Shown: positions 51,044 to 60,412, counted from the first letter of the stretch. The stretch: 64,000 bases of DNA from JAPOPJ01 sp964538885 (GCA_964538885.1 CAZIHR010000072.1:1-64000); one strand, 5' to 3'. Numbers and translations: made by a program. The notes: a model not told the origin generated them from the sequence alone.

Positions 51044-51061
51044 TAGTAAATCTAGTGAACT

Positions 51062-51781
51062 GTGACAAGATTTACGCAAGAGCAGGTAGATGAGCTAAAC
51101 ACAAAAATCTCCACCACAGAAGATGTACTGAAATGGACATATGAAAATCTGCACCCCAAGGTAGCCAAGGCATCAAGTTTCGGCGCAGAAGATGCAGTGA
51201 TAATGGATATAATGCTAAAGATAAGTCATAACTTTAGATTCTTCACGCTTGATACCGGTCGTCTGCCACAAGAGACTTATGATATAATGGATGTAGTCAG
51301 GAAAAAGTATGGTATTACAATCGAGGTATTATTTCCTGACACCGAAGAGGTGGAGGAGATGGTAAGGGAAAAAGGACTCAACCTGTTTTATGATAGTGTG
51401 GACAATAGAAAACTCTGCTGTGAGATCCGTAAGGTCCACCCGATAAATCGCATATTGAGTACGATGGACGGTTGGATCACGGGTCTACGGCGAGACCAAA
51501 CTGAGATAAGAAGTAACGCAAGAATCTTTCAGATCGACCATGCACATGGTGGAATACTCAAGATCAATCCTATAATTGATTGGACTTGGGAGCAGGTTCA
51601 AGAATATATAAAAAAGAACGATATTCCGTATAATAGTTTGCTAGATAAGGGCTATCCCAGTATTGGCTGTGAGCCTTGTACTAGACCCATAAAGCCGGGC
51701 GAAGACATGAGGGCCGGTCGTTGGTGGTGGGAGCAAGGAGAACACAAGGAATGTGGCCTTCATATAGACCGTAACAAGTGA
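51062..51781 (+). CDS. cysH: APS/PAPS reductase
   Basis: Reduces activated sulfate to sulfite in assimilation. 239 residues. KASSFGAEDAVIMDIML starts the PP-loop-like domain, TLDTGRLPQETY is typical, and two cysteine pairs (KLCCEIRKVHPI and GCEPCTRP) indicate a [4Fe-4S] cluster. Cluster-bearing enzymes usually use APS directly, and no APS kinase is seen here. WITGLRRDQT is the substrate segment. The gene lies 6 bp before sat. GTG start. Confidence 0.93.
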   Translation: MTRFTQEQVDELNTKISTTEDVLKWTYENLHPKVAKASSFGAEDAVIMDIMLKISHNFRFFTLDTGRLPQETYDIMDVVRKKYGITIEVLFPDTEEVEEMVREKGLNLFYDSVDNRKLCCEIRKVHPINRILSTMDGWITGLRRDQTEIRSNARIFQIDHAHGGILKINPIIDWTWEQVQEYIKKNDIPYNSLLDKGYPSIGCEPCTRPIKPGEDMRAGRWWWEQGEHKECGLHIDRNK

Positions 51782-51787
51782 ACAAGT

Positions 51788-52933
51788 ATGTCATGGAATG
51801 GTTCAATAAGACCTCATGGAGGCAGACTCGTCAAACGAATCTCAGATACGGATCCCTCTGGAATGTTTGCTGTTCAGATTTCAGACGATCTGGCAAATGA
51901 TGTTGAAAATATTGCAGATGGAATATTTAGTCCCCTAGAAGGCTTTCTGATGCAGCAAGACTTTGAAAGTGTGATAAAACAGGGCAGACTTGATGATGGT
52001 ACAGCATGGACCATCCCTATAACACTTGATGTTGATAGTACTAGGGCAAACCAGATGAAAGACGCGGGGGACGTATTACTTGAGAATCAGCAAGGAATCG
52101 GGATTGCCATTTTACATGTAGAGGAGACATTCTCTTTTGATAAGGAAAGAACCATGATGGGAGTATATGGGACAACAGACCAGACGCATCCTGGCGTGGC
52201 AAAGACCATATCAATGAGGGACATGCTTGTGAGTGGAAAGATAGACTATTTACAGAGACCACAAGAGACTACAATTAGAAAATACAGGCTTACTCCAGAG
52301 CAGACACGCAACGCATTCTCAGAGGCAGGATGGAAAGCTACGGTTGCATTTCAGACAAGGAATCCACCCCATGTGGCACACGAGATGTTGCAAAAGACAG
52401 CAATTACTACACGAGATGGTATATTTGTGAATCCCATAATAGGTAGAAAGAAGAGCGGTGACTTTGTAGACGAAGTAATTGTAAAATGCTACGAGACTGT
52501 AATTGCCAATTATTATCCTAAAGGCAGATGTATAATGGGCACCTTGCACACAGAGATGAAATATGCAGGTCCAAAAGAAGCAATACATCATGCAATCATG
52601 CGTCAGAATTATGGTTGTACTCATATTATTATTGGGAGAGATCATGCAGGTGTTGGAAAATTTTATGACCCATTTGCAGCACAAAGAATCTTCGATGACT
52701 ATCCTGAGCTTGAGATATCGCCGATATTCTTCCCCGCATTCTTTTACTGCAAAAAATGTATCACATATACCAACCCAAGAGCATGTCCGCATGACGACAA
52801 CTACAGAGAACAAATAAGTGGAACAAAGCTGCGAGAGATGATTCAGGAAGGACAGGTACCATCCCAATTTATTCTAAGACCCGAGGTGTCCAAGGTAATC
52901 TTAGATCACCCAGATCCGTTTGTAAAAGGATGA
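51788..52933 (+). CDS. sat: Sulfate adenylyltransferase (ATP sulfurylase)
   Basis: Forms APS from sulfate and ATP. 381 residues. The QTRNPPHVAHEML motif (QxRNPxHxxH) and GRDHAGVGKFYDPF give the ATP/sulfate site. The LRPEVSKVILDH C-terminal end matches the family. CKKCITYTNPRACPHDD is a cysteine/His group seen in archaeal and thermophile forms that bind zinc. Paired with cysH in an operon, giving the first two steps of assimilatory sulfate reduction. Confidence 0.95.
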   Translation: MSWNGSIRPHGGRLVKRISDTDPSGMFAVQISDDLANDVENIADGIFSPLEGFLMQQDFESVIKQGRLDDGTAWTIPITLDVDSTRANQMKDAGDVLLENQQGIGIAILHVEETFSFDKERTMMGVYGTTDQTHPGVAKTISMRDMLVSGKIDYLQRPQETTIRKYRLTPEQTRNAFSEAGWKATVAFQTRNPPHVAHEMLQKTAITTRDGIFVNPIIGRKKSGDFVDEVIVKCYETVIANYYPKGRCIMGTLHTEMKYAGPKEAIHHAIMRQNYGCTHIIIGRDHAGVGKFYDPFAAQRIFDDYPELEISPIFFPAFFYCKKCITYTNPRACPHDDNYREQISGTKLREMIQEGQVPSQFILRPEVSKVILDHPDPFVKG

Positions 52934-53122
52934 GTTTGACACTAAAAATTTAGGTTTCCTGTAACGTATAAAGTAGCGTGTCTTGTACGTTCAGATTATT
53001 TTTGTTAAAAACTGTTCTGTGACTCGAATTTCACACTGGAAATTTTTCTCATTTTTCAGTTTTAGTAAAATTATACAAGCTTGATTAGATGGAACCTAGC
53101 ACCGCAATTGATGCATAAATTC

Positions 53123-53134
53123 TAATTAAATATA
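53123..53134 (+). promoter_or_regulatory. TATA-like box of the HD phosphohydrolase gene
   Basis: AATTAAATATAC lies about 30 bp before the ATG at 53160. Confidence 0.4.
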
Positions 53135-53159
53135 CCAATAAGAGAATCAATGTTAGAAG

Positions 53160-54467
53160 ATGGGCGTACCGCATAAGGAATTTCGCGATCCAATACACGG
53201 GTTCATTCCGGTGTATGATGAAGAGCTTCAAATAATTCAGGATCCTATATTCCAGAGGCTTCGAAGGGTGAAGCAACTCAGTTTTTCCCACCTTGTGTAT
53301 CATGGAGCAGAGCATTCTCGATTCGGTCATGTGTTGGGAGCCATGCATGTTGTTGACAGGGCACTTCGAAAGATTCAACGCAATGCGGAGAAGATGGGCA
53401 CGCCAATAAACATCGCAGAAGATGACATTCGGCTTGCCAGATTTGCAGCCCTGCTACATGATGTAGGCCACAAACCACTTTCTCATGCATTGGACAAAAG
53501 CTTTCCCGAGCCACATGAAGACTATTCAGAAGCATTTGTCAAGAAGCGGTTTGCTGATACAATACACAAATCGGAAATCGAACCAATTCGCGTGGCCGAC
53601 TTGATTCAGGGCAGACCAGATCCAGAAAAACCATTTTTGACAAGCCTAATATCTGGACAGTTGGACGTAGACAAATTTGATTATCTCCTCCGCGATTCTC
53701 ACTATGCTGGTGTCAAATACGGGCTGTTTGACATTGACAGGTTGCTAGACTCGTTGTACGTTAAGGATGGTCAAATGGTCGTCCTGACAGGCGGATTCTT
53801 TGCAGCCGAACAGTTAATAGCTGCACGGTATCATATGTTTGGTCAGGTTTATCTGCACAAGACCAAACGAGCCTTTGAGGGAATGGCAATCAAAGTTGCA
53901 GAAGATCTGCTCAGAGAAAACAAACTTGATTATCCTACTCCTAAGGACTTTGACGACCAAACAGTCTTTGAGGAATTTGTGGCATATGATGACGCTTGGT
54001 TTCTCAACAGAATCAAATCAACTGAAAAGCCCATACTCCAAAACATCGTCCGGGATATAGAGGGGAGAGTTCCATATAAAGAGGTAAGCAATTCAGATGT
54101 GCTTGAGATGAAAATGGATTTTGATACACCGGGAGGAGGCATCGCATATCACAATGCTGTGGAATCCAGCGTAAAGGCAAATTTGAGCAACATTGGCATA
54201 GATGCAGATGAAATTATTTTTGACCAATCCACCAATCTGCCATACAAGCTCTACCCATATTCTAACGTGTTAGAAGATCAAAGTGATGGATATGCCGACA
54301 CAGTCTTCATATATGATCCCAAAACCTCCAAGATGGAGCCGATAGAAAAAAAATCAAGCATCATATGTGCCATAGCTAAACACTTTAGGATCCACAGAAT
54401 ATTCATCGTAGCAAAAAAGAGAAAAATTCTTGAGGATTATTTAAGAAAAAATTTCAAAAACAATTGA
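53160..54467 (+). CDS. HD-domain phosphohydrolase (dNTPase-like, SAMHD1/YwfO family)
   Basis: 435 residues. The metal site is complete: His in GAEHSRFGHVLGAMHV, His-Asp in AALLHDVGHKPLSHAL, and Asp in QLDVDKFDYLLRDSHYAG. The N-terminal KEFRDPIHGFIPVYDEELQIIQDPIFQRLRRVKQL is the start typical of this family. Relatives cleave dNTPs to nucleoside and triphosphate, often allosterically. A dNTP-control or anti-parasite role is possible. It lies 68 bp before a YwgA-like gene. Confidence 0.88.
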   Translation: MGVPHKEFRDPIHGFIPVYDEELQIIQDPIFQRLRRVKQLSFSHLVYHGAEHSRFGHVLGAMHVVDRALRKIQRNAEKMGTPINIAEDDIRLARFAALLHDVGHKPLSHALDKSFPEPHEDYSEAFVKKRFADTIHKSEIEPIRVADLIQGRPDPEKPFLTSLISGQLDVDKFDYLLRDSHYAGVKYGLFDIDRLLDSLYVKDGQMVVLTGGFFAAEQLIAARYHMFGQVYLHKTKRAFEGMAIKVAEDLLRENKLDYPTPKDFDDQTVFEEFVAYDDAWFLNRIKSTEKPILQNIVRDIEGRVPYKEVSNSDVLEMKMDFDTPGGGIAYHNAVESSVKANLSNIGIDADEIIFDQSTNLPYKLYPYSNVLEDQSDGYADTVFIYDPKTSKMEPIEKKSSIICAIAKHFRIHRIFIVAKKRKILEDYLRKNFKNN

Positions 54468-54503
54468 CTTATGGTTTGAGATCTGCTCACGAAAGATAAA
54501 TAC

Positions 54504-54524
54504 AGTACATCAATATCATGTACT
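54504..54524. promoter_or_regulatory. Palindromic operator candidate of the YwgA-like gene
   Basis: AGTACAT-CAATATC-ATGTACT: perfect 7-bp arms with a 7-bp spacer, ending 12 bp before the ATG at 54536. It follows a TATA-like GATAAATAC (about 54495-54503), so it covers the expected transcription start. The position suits repression. Confidence 0.55.
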
Positions 54525-54535
54525 ATGTATAAAAT

Positions 54536-55078
54536 ATGCATACTGACGACGGTAATCACATAAAGATGTATGCGGTGCTAAAGGCCCTAGACAAATTTGA
54601 TGAAATTCCAGGTAGGAAAGCACTACAAAAAATACTCTATTTTGTGAATCTAAAAGAAAGAATCTTCCCATATCAGTGGAATAGCTACGGACCGTATTCA
54701 GAAGAGGTAAAGTACATGATGGAGGACATGGTGGGAAACGGTCAGATATCCGTGGAACGAAAGAAATTATTCACTGGGAGACGCTTCCAGTTCAACATGA
54801 AGATTGCAGACAGAGGGAGGGAACTTCTAGACTCGATTGGACAAAAGCCAGAACTTGATGCCGTAATGGAATCAGTCCACAAGTTGATGTCATCCAAACG
54901 CCCAAGAATGATGGAGCTGCTTGCATCCGTCCATTATATTGCCGCCTATGAGAATGGACTATGCCGGGACAGGACGTTTAACATCATCTCTACTTTGAAA
55001 CCAGATGCCAACTTTAAGCAATCCGATGTGGATGGAGCAGTATCGGAGCTGGAGAGAGCAGGTCTGCTAACTACATGA
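54536..55078 (+). CDS. YwgA-like/Panacea-type protein
   Basis: 180 residues, soluble and helical. IPGRKALQKILYFVNLKERIFPYQWNSYGPYSEEVKYMMEDM matches the pattern of YwgA-like and DUF4065 (Panacea) proteins, in which a KLQKLLYF...YGPYS-type motif is characteristic. Panacea domains act as antitoxin-type partners in many toxin-antitoxin systems. The neighbouring HD phosphohydrolase gene is also the neighbour of ywgA in Bacillus (from memory). Function unproven; own promoter with a palindrome. Confidence 0.65.
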   Translation: MHTDDGNHIKMYAVLKALDKFDEIPGRKALQKILYFVNLKERIFPYQWNSYGPYSEEVKYMMEDMVGNGQISVERKKLFTGRRFQFNMKIADRGRELLDSIGQKPELDAVMESVHKLMSSKRPRMMELLASVHYIAAYENGLCRDRTFNIISTLKPDANFKQSDVDGAVSELERAGLLTT

Positions 55079-55465
55079 GTGGGACGATCTCCTTGCCCTG
55101 AACTTTTGATCACTATTGGCCGCGCCAAAACAAGACAGGCTTGGCTCGACGTGAGTCATTCAGGCATGATAAGTATTCTGGCACTGTGCGTCTATATTTA
55201 GAAAGATGGATTGTGGGAATATGTGCCGCGCCTTTGATCTTTTGGTTCGTTTTTGGGATGTGTCAAGATGATAAAAATATACCAAGTTTGAATCGCTTCA
55301 CGGTGCAAAGTCTAGTATGGTCGCGCAGTGCCTTCTCTGACAAAAAGTACCAGCAGTCCATCTAATAGTCCAGTACGATTGCCAAAATTTGGCCTCGTAT
55401 TCAATCTATACTTTTACAATTTGTTTGTAGCTTAGGTATTTATTCACATAAGCACAAGTTGGCTT
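55079..55465. other. Intergenic region
   Basis: No gene supported. An open frame (55141-55365, +) has no family resemblance and would start with TTG without a promoter; it is left out. Confidence 0.4.
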
Positions 55466-56128
55466 GTGATATATGTCATATTACTGGTCGTGCTCACATT
55501 TTGGGCCGTGCCAGCATTTGCACAGGAATACACCAATCCATCTCTAATAATTGACACCATAACTGTACCATACAATGACTTTAACACGGTTCAACGTGAT
55601 GCCCCAATGATACTGCTGGACAGGATCCATGCCGTAAGCTGGCAAGTCACAATAGATAACAACCTTCTTTATGCAAATCCTGATGGCAGCGCGGTTCTTA
55701 GATTATACGATAATGAAGACACCAAAAGGATAATTGAGGTTGGGATGGGTGCGCAGCCAGATTACAAATTTTGGGTGGCAGTGCAGACTCCAAAGGAGGG
55801 ACATATAGTGGTGCACCGTGATTTGGAACGGGGTTGGCCACCCACTGCAAAGACGATTATCTCGTATACGGATCGTGCTGGGCTCACAATAAATAATGGC
55901 TCACGTATAGTTGTGTCCAATCTAGACATTGGTGTATTTGGAATTGGATCTTGGTCAGTGCATGGGATGGAAGGCACAACTGATCCGTTGGCAGTGTATT
56001 CGGGCAGCATGATCGTAGAGTTCCTCTCAGGCGATCCGGCAAAGAATCCGTTTGCGCTTCTTCCATTCTTTATTGCGGCAGGAATTGGGGGAATAGTAGG
56101 TACCCTCTATCTTACCAAGAAGCGTTAG
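55466..56128 (+). CDS. Secreted/membrane-anchored protein with C-terminal helix
   Basis: 220 residues from GTG 55466. A signal peptide (VILLVVLTFWAVPAFAQE) is followed by a beta-rich extracytoplasmic domain (VSWQVTIDNNLLYANPDGSAVLRLYD...KFWVAVQTPKEG). A C-terminal membrane helix (FALLPFFIAAGIGGIVGTLYL) and KKR stop follow. The single domain with C-terminal tether is common for archaeal envelope proteins. Function unknown. Confidence 0.72.
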   Translation: MIYVILLVVLTFWAVPAFAQEYTNPSLIIDTITVPYNDFNTVQRDAPMILLDRIHAVSWQVTIDNNLLYANPDGSAVLRLYDNEDTKRIIEVGMGAQPDYKFWVAVQTPKEGHIVVHRDLERGWPPTAKTIISYTDRAGLTINNGSRIVVSNLDIGVFGIGSWSVHGMEGTTDPLAVYSGSMIVEFLSGDPAKNPFALLPFFIAAGIGGIVGTLYLTKKR

Positions 56129-56161
56129 TATAACTACATGCCAATATGTCGAGTGACCAAC

Positions 56162-56809
56162 TTAGGGATTTTGTGATTTGTAATGCTTGCATCTTTTCTT
56201 GATCTGGCAGACACTACACATGGGCGAGACCGGCTTGCATATGTTTTGGCCATACATTACAAAGGTATCGTTGATTTTTAGCCAGTATTTCTTGGGGATG
56301 ATCTTCATGAGTTCTGTCTCTGTTTCCTCTGGATCTTTGGTGCTTACAAGACCCAGTCTGTTAGATATTCTGTGGACGTGTATATCTACTGGAATTGCTG
56401 GTTTTTCAAATGCATATACCAAGACACAATTAGCAGTCTTTCTCCCCACACCCGGAAGTTCAACGAGTTTTTCCAAGTTGTCAGGAACAATTCCTTTGTA
56501 TTGAGAATCAATAATTTTGGCAGTGTTGATAATTCGTCTTGATTTGACGCGATAAAAGCCGATTGATTTTATTATTTTTTCGACATCCTTGACATTGGCA
56601 GTTGCAAGTGATTTGACGGTTTTGTATCTTGAAAACAGTGCCTTTACTACCTTGGTTGTATTCTCGTCCTTTGTTCTTGCAGAGAGAATAGTTCCAATCA
56701 GTATGCCAAATGGCCCTGCTTCAGCCTCGTGAAGCTCCCTCAGAGCAGTCATCCTTGGAGGATGTACAGCATTCATGGTTCGGATCATTCCAGAAAGAAT
56801 CTTTTCCAT
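56162..56809 (-). CDS. nth: Endonuclease III (DNA glycosylase/AP lyase)
   Basis: Base-excision repair of oxidised pyrimidines. 215 residues. The helix-hairpin-helix LPGVGRKTANCVLVYAF includes the catalytic Lys, VDIHVHRISNRLGLV the catalytic Asp, and CKPVSPMCSVCQIKKRC the four [4Fe-4S] cysteines (C-x6-C-x2-C-x5-C). TILSARTKD is the conserved QT/RT-type segment. A complete, ordinary Nth. Confidence 0.96.
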   Translation of the reverse strand: MEKILSGMIRTMNAVHPPRMTALRELHEAEAGPFGILIGTILSARTKDENTTKVVKALFSRYKTVKSLATANVKDVEKIIKSIGFYRVKSRRIINTAKIIDSQYKGIVPDNLEKLVELPGVGRKTANCVLVYAFEKPAIPVDIHVHRISNRLGLVSTKDPEETETELMKIIPKKYWLKINDTFVMYGQNICKPVSPMCSVCQIKKRCKHYKSQNP

Positions 56810-57004
56810 AACAATAGAGTGATTGGCAAGTTATGTAAGTACTCTTGTAAATTATGTCGCCTGATTGTGTGTATTTTAAATGCAGATTCTATAGTACGAC
56901 GATAAAAAATGTCGGGAATTTAGGTTGCTTGAATTGTGTTTAGTTCAATCAGGTTGCTTGCAGCCCAACAATGTGGCCGCGATACTTTCTGGCTGAGAAA
57001 TTAC

Positions 57005-60000
57005 TCACGGGTCAGTTTTGATTCCCACAGACATAGAATAAACAGAGTCAGATGCTGGTTTGACTATGTTGAGAATCCCAGAATATACCATATCATTATA
57101 GGTTAACAGAGGCGCGGTTGCCACTTTGTCGTCGGGGGGCAGGACGATTGCCCAGAATGTGTCAGCTAACAAGTTCGTCTTGGAGACCGTACCATCAGCT
57201 CCAGTAAGTATGATATCTATATCATCTGTTGATGGTGTAAAAGTCAACACGGCGATTCCAGGTAATGCCACCTCACCCACATCTCTAATACCATTACTGT
57301 TGCTGTCATCAAACGCCGAGACGTTCAAAGTGACTGTGCCAGTAGCAGGTGTAGGTTGGGTCTGAGATGACGGGGTTGCCACCACCACATCAGATAAAGC
57401 ACCCACACCTATGAAATTTTGGGCGGCCACTCTGAAAGAGTACTGTATATCATTGGTCAGCCCTGTCACCGTCGTCGACAGATTCGTGATTGGCTCGTCG
57501 TTGAACGTGAGCCAACGGTTGCTGTCAGTCTGTTTGTACATAATTATATAGTCGGTGATCTTGCTCCCACCATCATTTTCTGGTACATCCCAAGAAAGTG
57601 AGACGGTGTTGTTTCCAGCATGCGCGGTGAGACCAATTGGAGCACTAGGTGCACCTGCTTCAACATCAGATATCTTGCATTCAGAGATGCCAAGTCCCCT
57701 AGAATCTACTGCATCTACTACATCTATGCCATACGTAAAATAGCCGTCCGTGTTTACATCTGCCACTATATTGTAATTGCCAGGTGTTGGAAGATTCCAC
57801 AGCAACGTGTTCGGTATTGCTCCATCAGTATTAGTAGTAATGGAATTGTATCCGCCTGTCACATCTCGGAGTTTGTATGTACCTTTGCTCTCAAATTTAG
57901 AACTAGTATTGTCTCCGGGATATTCGGTGATGTAGAGATGTATGGTCTTGTCCGATACGAAGCCTTCTCCCCTTGCATATATGACATCACGCGTCTTGCA
58001 TTCACTTGAGTTGGTATAGTCAGAAAACAAATTCTTCAACGTCCCAATAGAATCTGTTGGCTTTATGCTTCCAAACTTTAATTTAACCCATACTAGTTTA
58101 TGGTCAGACAGTGATTTCCCACTATCTTTTCCTCCCACGTATATCTCATTGAACGGTTGAGAGTTTATAGTTCCCAATATTCCATAACTGTCATATGAGT
58201 GATTCAGTGTGTTACTTAGAATTATTCTGTCATATGCACGCTGTACTTTGGCAAAATTAGTCACGTCATTATCGGTGACTGTCTGTCTCCATTCAGATTT
58301 AGGAAAGTCATTTGGATGTCCTGCAAAGCCGCCGCGGTAATAATCAGAGCCGCCGTCAAGCTTGCCATTAATTGATCTTTGGCCATCTGCGTTCAAATCA
58401 CCCAAAACAATAACTGTATCTTGATTGTGTGCATCACTTATTTTATCACTCATCAATTTTATCTCCTTAGATGTAGATGTGGGTTGTGTGTGTGAGTTGT
58501 ATACAATCAGATCTGCATTACCTAGATCCAATGTAGCTTTCATGGGTGGACGGCGCATCTCGTCTGCACCACCACCCTTTGGTATGTGAGGAACGGTCTG
58601 CTCAATGTCCGTTCTCTCCACAACAACGCCATCCACAACATCAATTTTGTAGATAACACCATACCCTTCACCATCATTTATCACCCCAGTGTCCTCGCAA
58701 GTATACTCAAGAGAGTCCAATTTATCACACAAGTTGTTAAATCCAACAAATGGTCTATCAACATCTAGTGCGGAACGAGTCAAGTTTGCTATCTCTTGTA
58801 CAAAGATAATATCATAATTCGAGATTACATCCGTCATTGCATCAAGTATTGTAGGATCATCCACTTTGTCTGTGCCTCCAAATTTGCCTCCAAAATCAAA
58901 TAGATTCCAGCTTGCAATGTTTATCTCCTTGGCATCTTCTGCAAGACTAGTCTGAGTGGTATCAATGACTAGGATCCGATTGCCTATAGATGCAACAATA
59001 CTGGTCCCCGACGTGTCCATAACTGCACCAGCAGAAATACCAAGCACCGGAGTATCCAGCATAATTATCTGTTGACGAAGTGATTCGGTTAGCTGTATTG
59101 AGATGGTGTCCGAGTCCGAGTCTGTAACTACTGTGGATTGTGTGAGTGGTATTCGGTCTGGTTTACCAGAATCGTTGACAAACATCTTTGAAGTATTTAT
59201 TGAGGATGCATCAATCACCTCGTTAAAAGTAATTGTGAGTGTGCCAGCGCTCTCTGTGAATTCAGCATATGAAAATACAGGCGGAATGGTATCCACAGTT
59301 ACATTCATGTCTAGATTAGGAGTGGCATATATGATGTTGCCAGCTGGATCGCTAAGTGCTGAAGTTGAAATGACAAGCACCGGAGTATCCAGCATAATTA
59401 TCTGTTGACGAAGTGGTTCGGTTAGCTGTATTGAGATGGTGTCCGAGTCTGTAACTACTGTGGATTGTGTGAGTGGTATTCGGTCTGGTTTACCAGAATC
59501 GTTGACAAACATCTTTGAAGTATTTATTGAGGATGCATCAATCACCTCGTTAAAAGTAATTGTGAGTGTGCCGTTTCCCTCGTTCAGAGCTATGCTTGAT
59601 ACTTTGGGAGGAACACAGTCAGTTGTGTTGGATGAATAAATATATACCATATCGCCTTTACGATCAACCACAAAGAGCTTTCCGTCACCAAATGTAACTC
59701 CAGTTGGATCTGTATTGTTAGAGGCTAGTGCAAATCCAGACTGCCTGTCTGCAGTACCATTAAACTGGTAAGAGTATACCATGTCATCTTTATGGTCAAC
59801 TACAAATATTTTACAGCTGTATGAGGAGATGCCTCGCGGATCCGCGTTGTCAGCAGTCAATTCAAAGCCAAATGATTCGTCGTGTGAGCCTGTAGTAGAG
59901 TATCCATAAATACGATCATCTGAACTGTCCACCACAAAGAGCTTTCCGTCACCAAATGTAACTCCGGTGGGAGTTTCATTGCTAGAGTCTAGTGCAAATC

Positions 60001-60280
60001 CAGACTGCCTGTCTAATGTGCCAGCAGCAGAGTATACATAAATACGATCATCTGAACCATCCACCACAAAGAGCTTTCCATCACCAAATGTAACTCCAGT
60101 TGGATCTGTATTGTTACTATCCAATGCAAAGGATGTGACTGTTGGCTGAGACTGTGCATATGCTATACCACTTGACTGATGTTCCGCTGTAGATATGTAG
60201 GATTCAATGTGGTGGGAAGCTACCATGCCGCCTGAAATCAACAAAATGACAACAAGAAATGACATAGTTCCATATAACAA
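57005..60280 (-). CDS. Very large secreted protein: NHL-like repeats, two Ig-like repeats, endonuclease/exonuclease/phosphatase domain, FN3, SdrD-like C-terminus
   Basis: 1091 residues. The N-terminal signal segment (MSFLVVILLISGGMVASH) is followed by four short NHL/propeller repeats at about 40-240 (TGVTFGDGKLFVVD). Two nearly identical SwmB-like Ig repeats follow (about 240-440, FNEVIDASSINTSKMFV). Residues about 450-735 have the DNase-I/EEP fold with ASWNLFDFGG, FVQEI, YNSHTQP, VLGDLNADG and LSDHKLVWVKL. An intermediate beta region leads to FN3 at about 877-970 and a final B-type domain (FDDSNSNGIRDVGEVALP) from about 983. EEP members include extracellular nucleases and phosphodiesterases. 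Likely a surface DNA- or phosphate-ester-cleaving protein; activity unproven. Confidence 0.85.
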   Translation of the reverse strand: MLYGTMSFLVVILLISGGMVASHHIESYISTAEHQSSGIAYAQSQPTVTSFALDSNNTDPTGVTFGDGKLFVVDGSDDRIYVYSAAGTLDRQSGFALDSSNETPTGVTFGDGKLFVVDSSDDRIYGYSTTGSHDESFGFELTADNADPRGISSYSCKIFVVDHKDDMVYSYQFNGTADRQSGFALASNNTDPTGVTFGDGKLFVVDRKGDMVYIYSSNTTDCVPPKVSSIALNEGNGTLTITFNEVIDASSINTSKMFVNDSGKPDRIPLTQSTVVTDSDTISIQLTEPLRQQIIMLDTPVLVISTSALSDPAGNIIYATPNLDMNVTVDTIPPVFSYAEFTESAGTLTITFNEVIDASSINTSKMFVNDSGKPDRIPLTQSTVVTDSDSDTISIQLTESLRQQIIMLDTPVLGISAGAVMDTSGTSIVASIGNRILVIDTTQTSLAEDAKEINIASWNLFDFGGKFGGTDKVDDPTILDAMTDVISNYDIIFVQEIANLTRSALDVDRPFVGFNNLCDKLDSLEYTCEDTGVINDGEGYGVIYKIDVVDGVVVERTDIEQTVPHIPKGGGADEMRRPPMKATLDLGNADLIVYNSHTQPTSTSKEIKLMSDKISDAHNQDTVIVLGDLNADGQRSINGKLDGGSDYYRGGFAGHPNDFPKSEWRQTVTDNDVTNFAKVQRAYDRIILSNTLNHSYDSYGILGTINSQPFNEIYVGGKDSGKSLSDHKLVWVKLKFGSIKPTDSIGTLKNLFSDYTNSSECKTRDVIYARGEGFVSDKTIHLYITEYPGDNTSSKFESKGTYKLRDVTGGYNSITTNTDGAIPNTLLWNLPTPGNYNIVADVNTDGYFTYGIDVVDAVDSRGLGISECKISDVEAGAPSAPIGLTAHAGNNTVSLSWDVPENDGGSKITDYIIMYKQTDSNRWLTFNDEPITNLSTTVTGLTNDIQYSFRVAAQNFIGVGALSDVVVATPSSQTQPTPATGTVTLNVSAFDDSNSNGIRDVGEVALPGIAVLTFTPSTDDIDIILTGADGTVSKTNLLADTFWAIVLPPDDKVATAPLLTYNDMVYSGILNIVKPASDSVYSMSVGIKTDP
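59041..59245 (-). repeat. SwmB-like Ig coding repeat, copy A
   Basis: Matches 59374-59572, differing by one substitution and a 6-bp insertion (gagtcc) that adds Ser-Asp. It encodes the second of the two tandem Ig domains. Confidence 0.92.
59374..59572 (-). repeat. SwmB-like Ig coding repeat, copy B
   Basis: Partner of 59041-59245, about 330 bp away, encoding the first Ig domain. Near identity over 199 bp implies very recent tandem duplication or conversion. Confidence 0.92.
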
Positions 60281-60386
60281 AGCAGATATTGCTTTCTATA
60301 CAACAATATTTGAGTGTAGTTGTTTTGCCTAAATTTGCCAACATGATACAATTAATAAAATTTGTAAATCCATTCAAAGGTACAAG

Positions 60387-60395
60387 TATTATATC
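60387..60395 (+). promoter_or_regulatory. TATA-like box of the aconitase-X genes
   Basis: GTATTATAT lies about 22-26 bp before the ATG at 60413, predicting a leaderless transcript. Confidence 0.4.
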
Positions 60396-60412
60396 GCTAG
60401 CAGATAGGAACA

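Noticed and set aside
55141..55365. 74-codon open frame between the YwgA-like gene and the secreted protein
   Set aside because: TTG start without promoter or ribosome-binding site; hydrophobic patch too short and no family resemblance.
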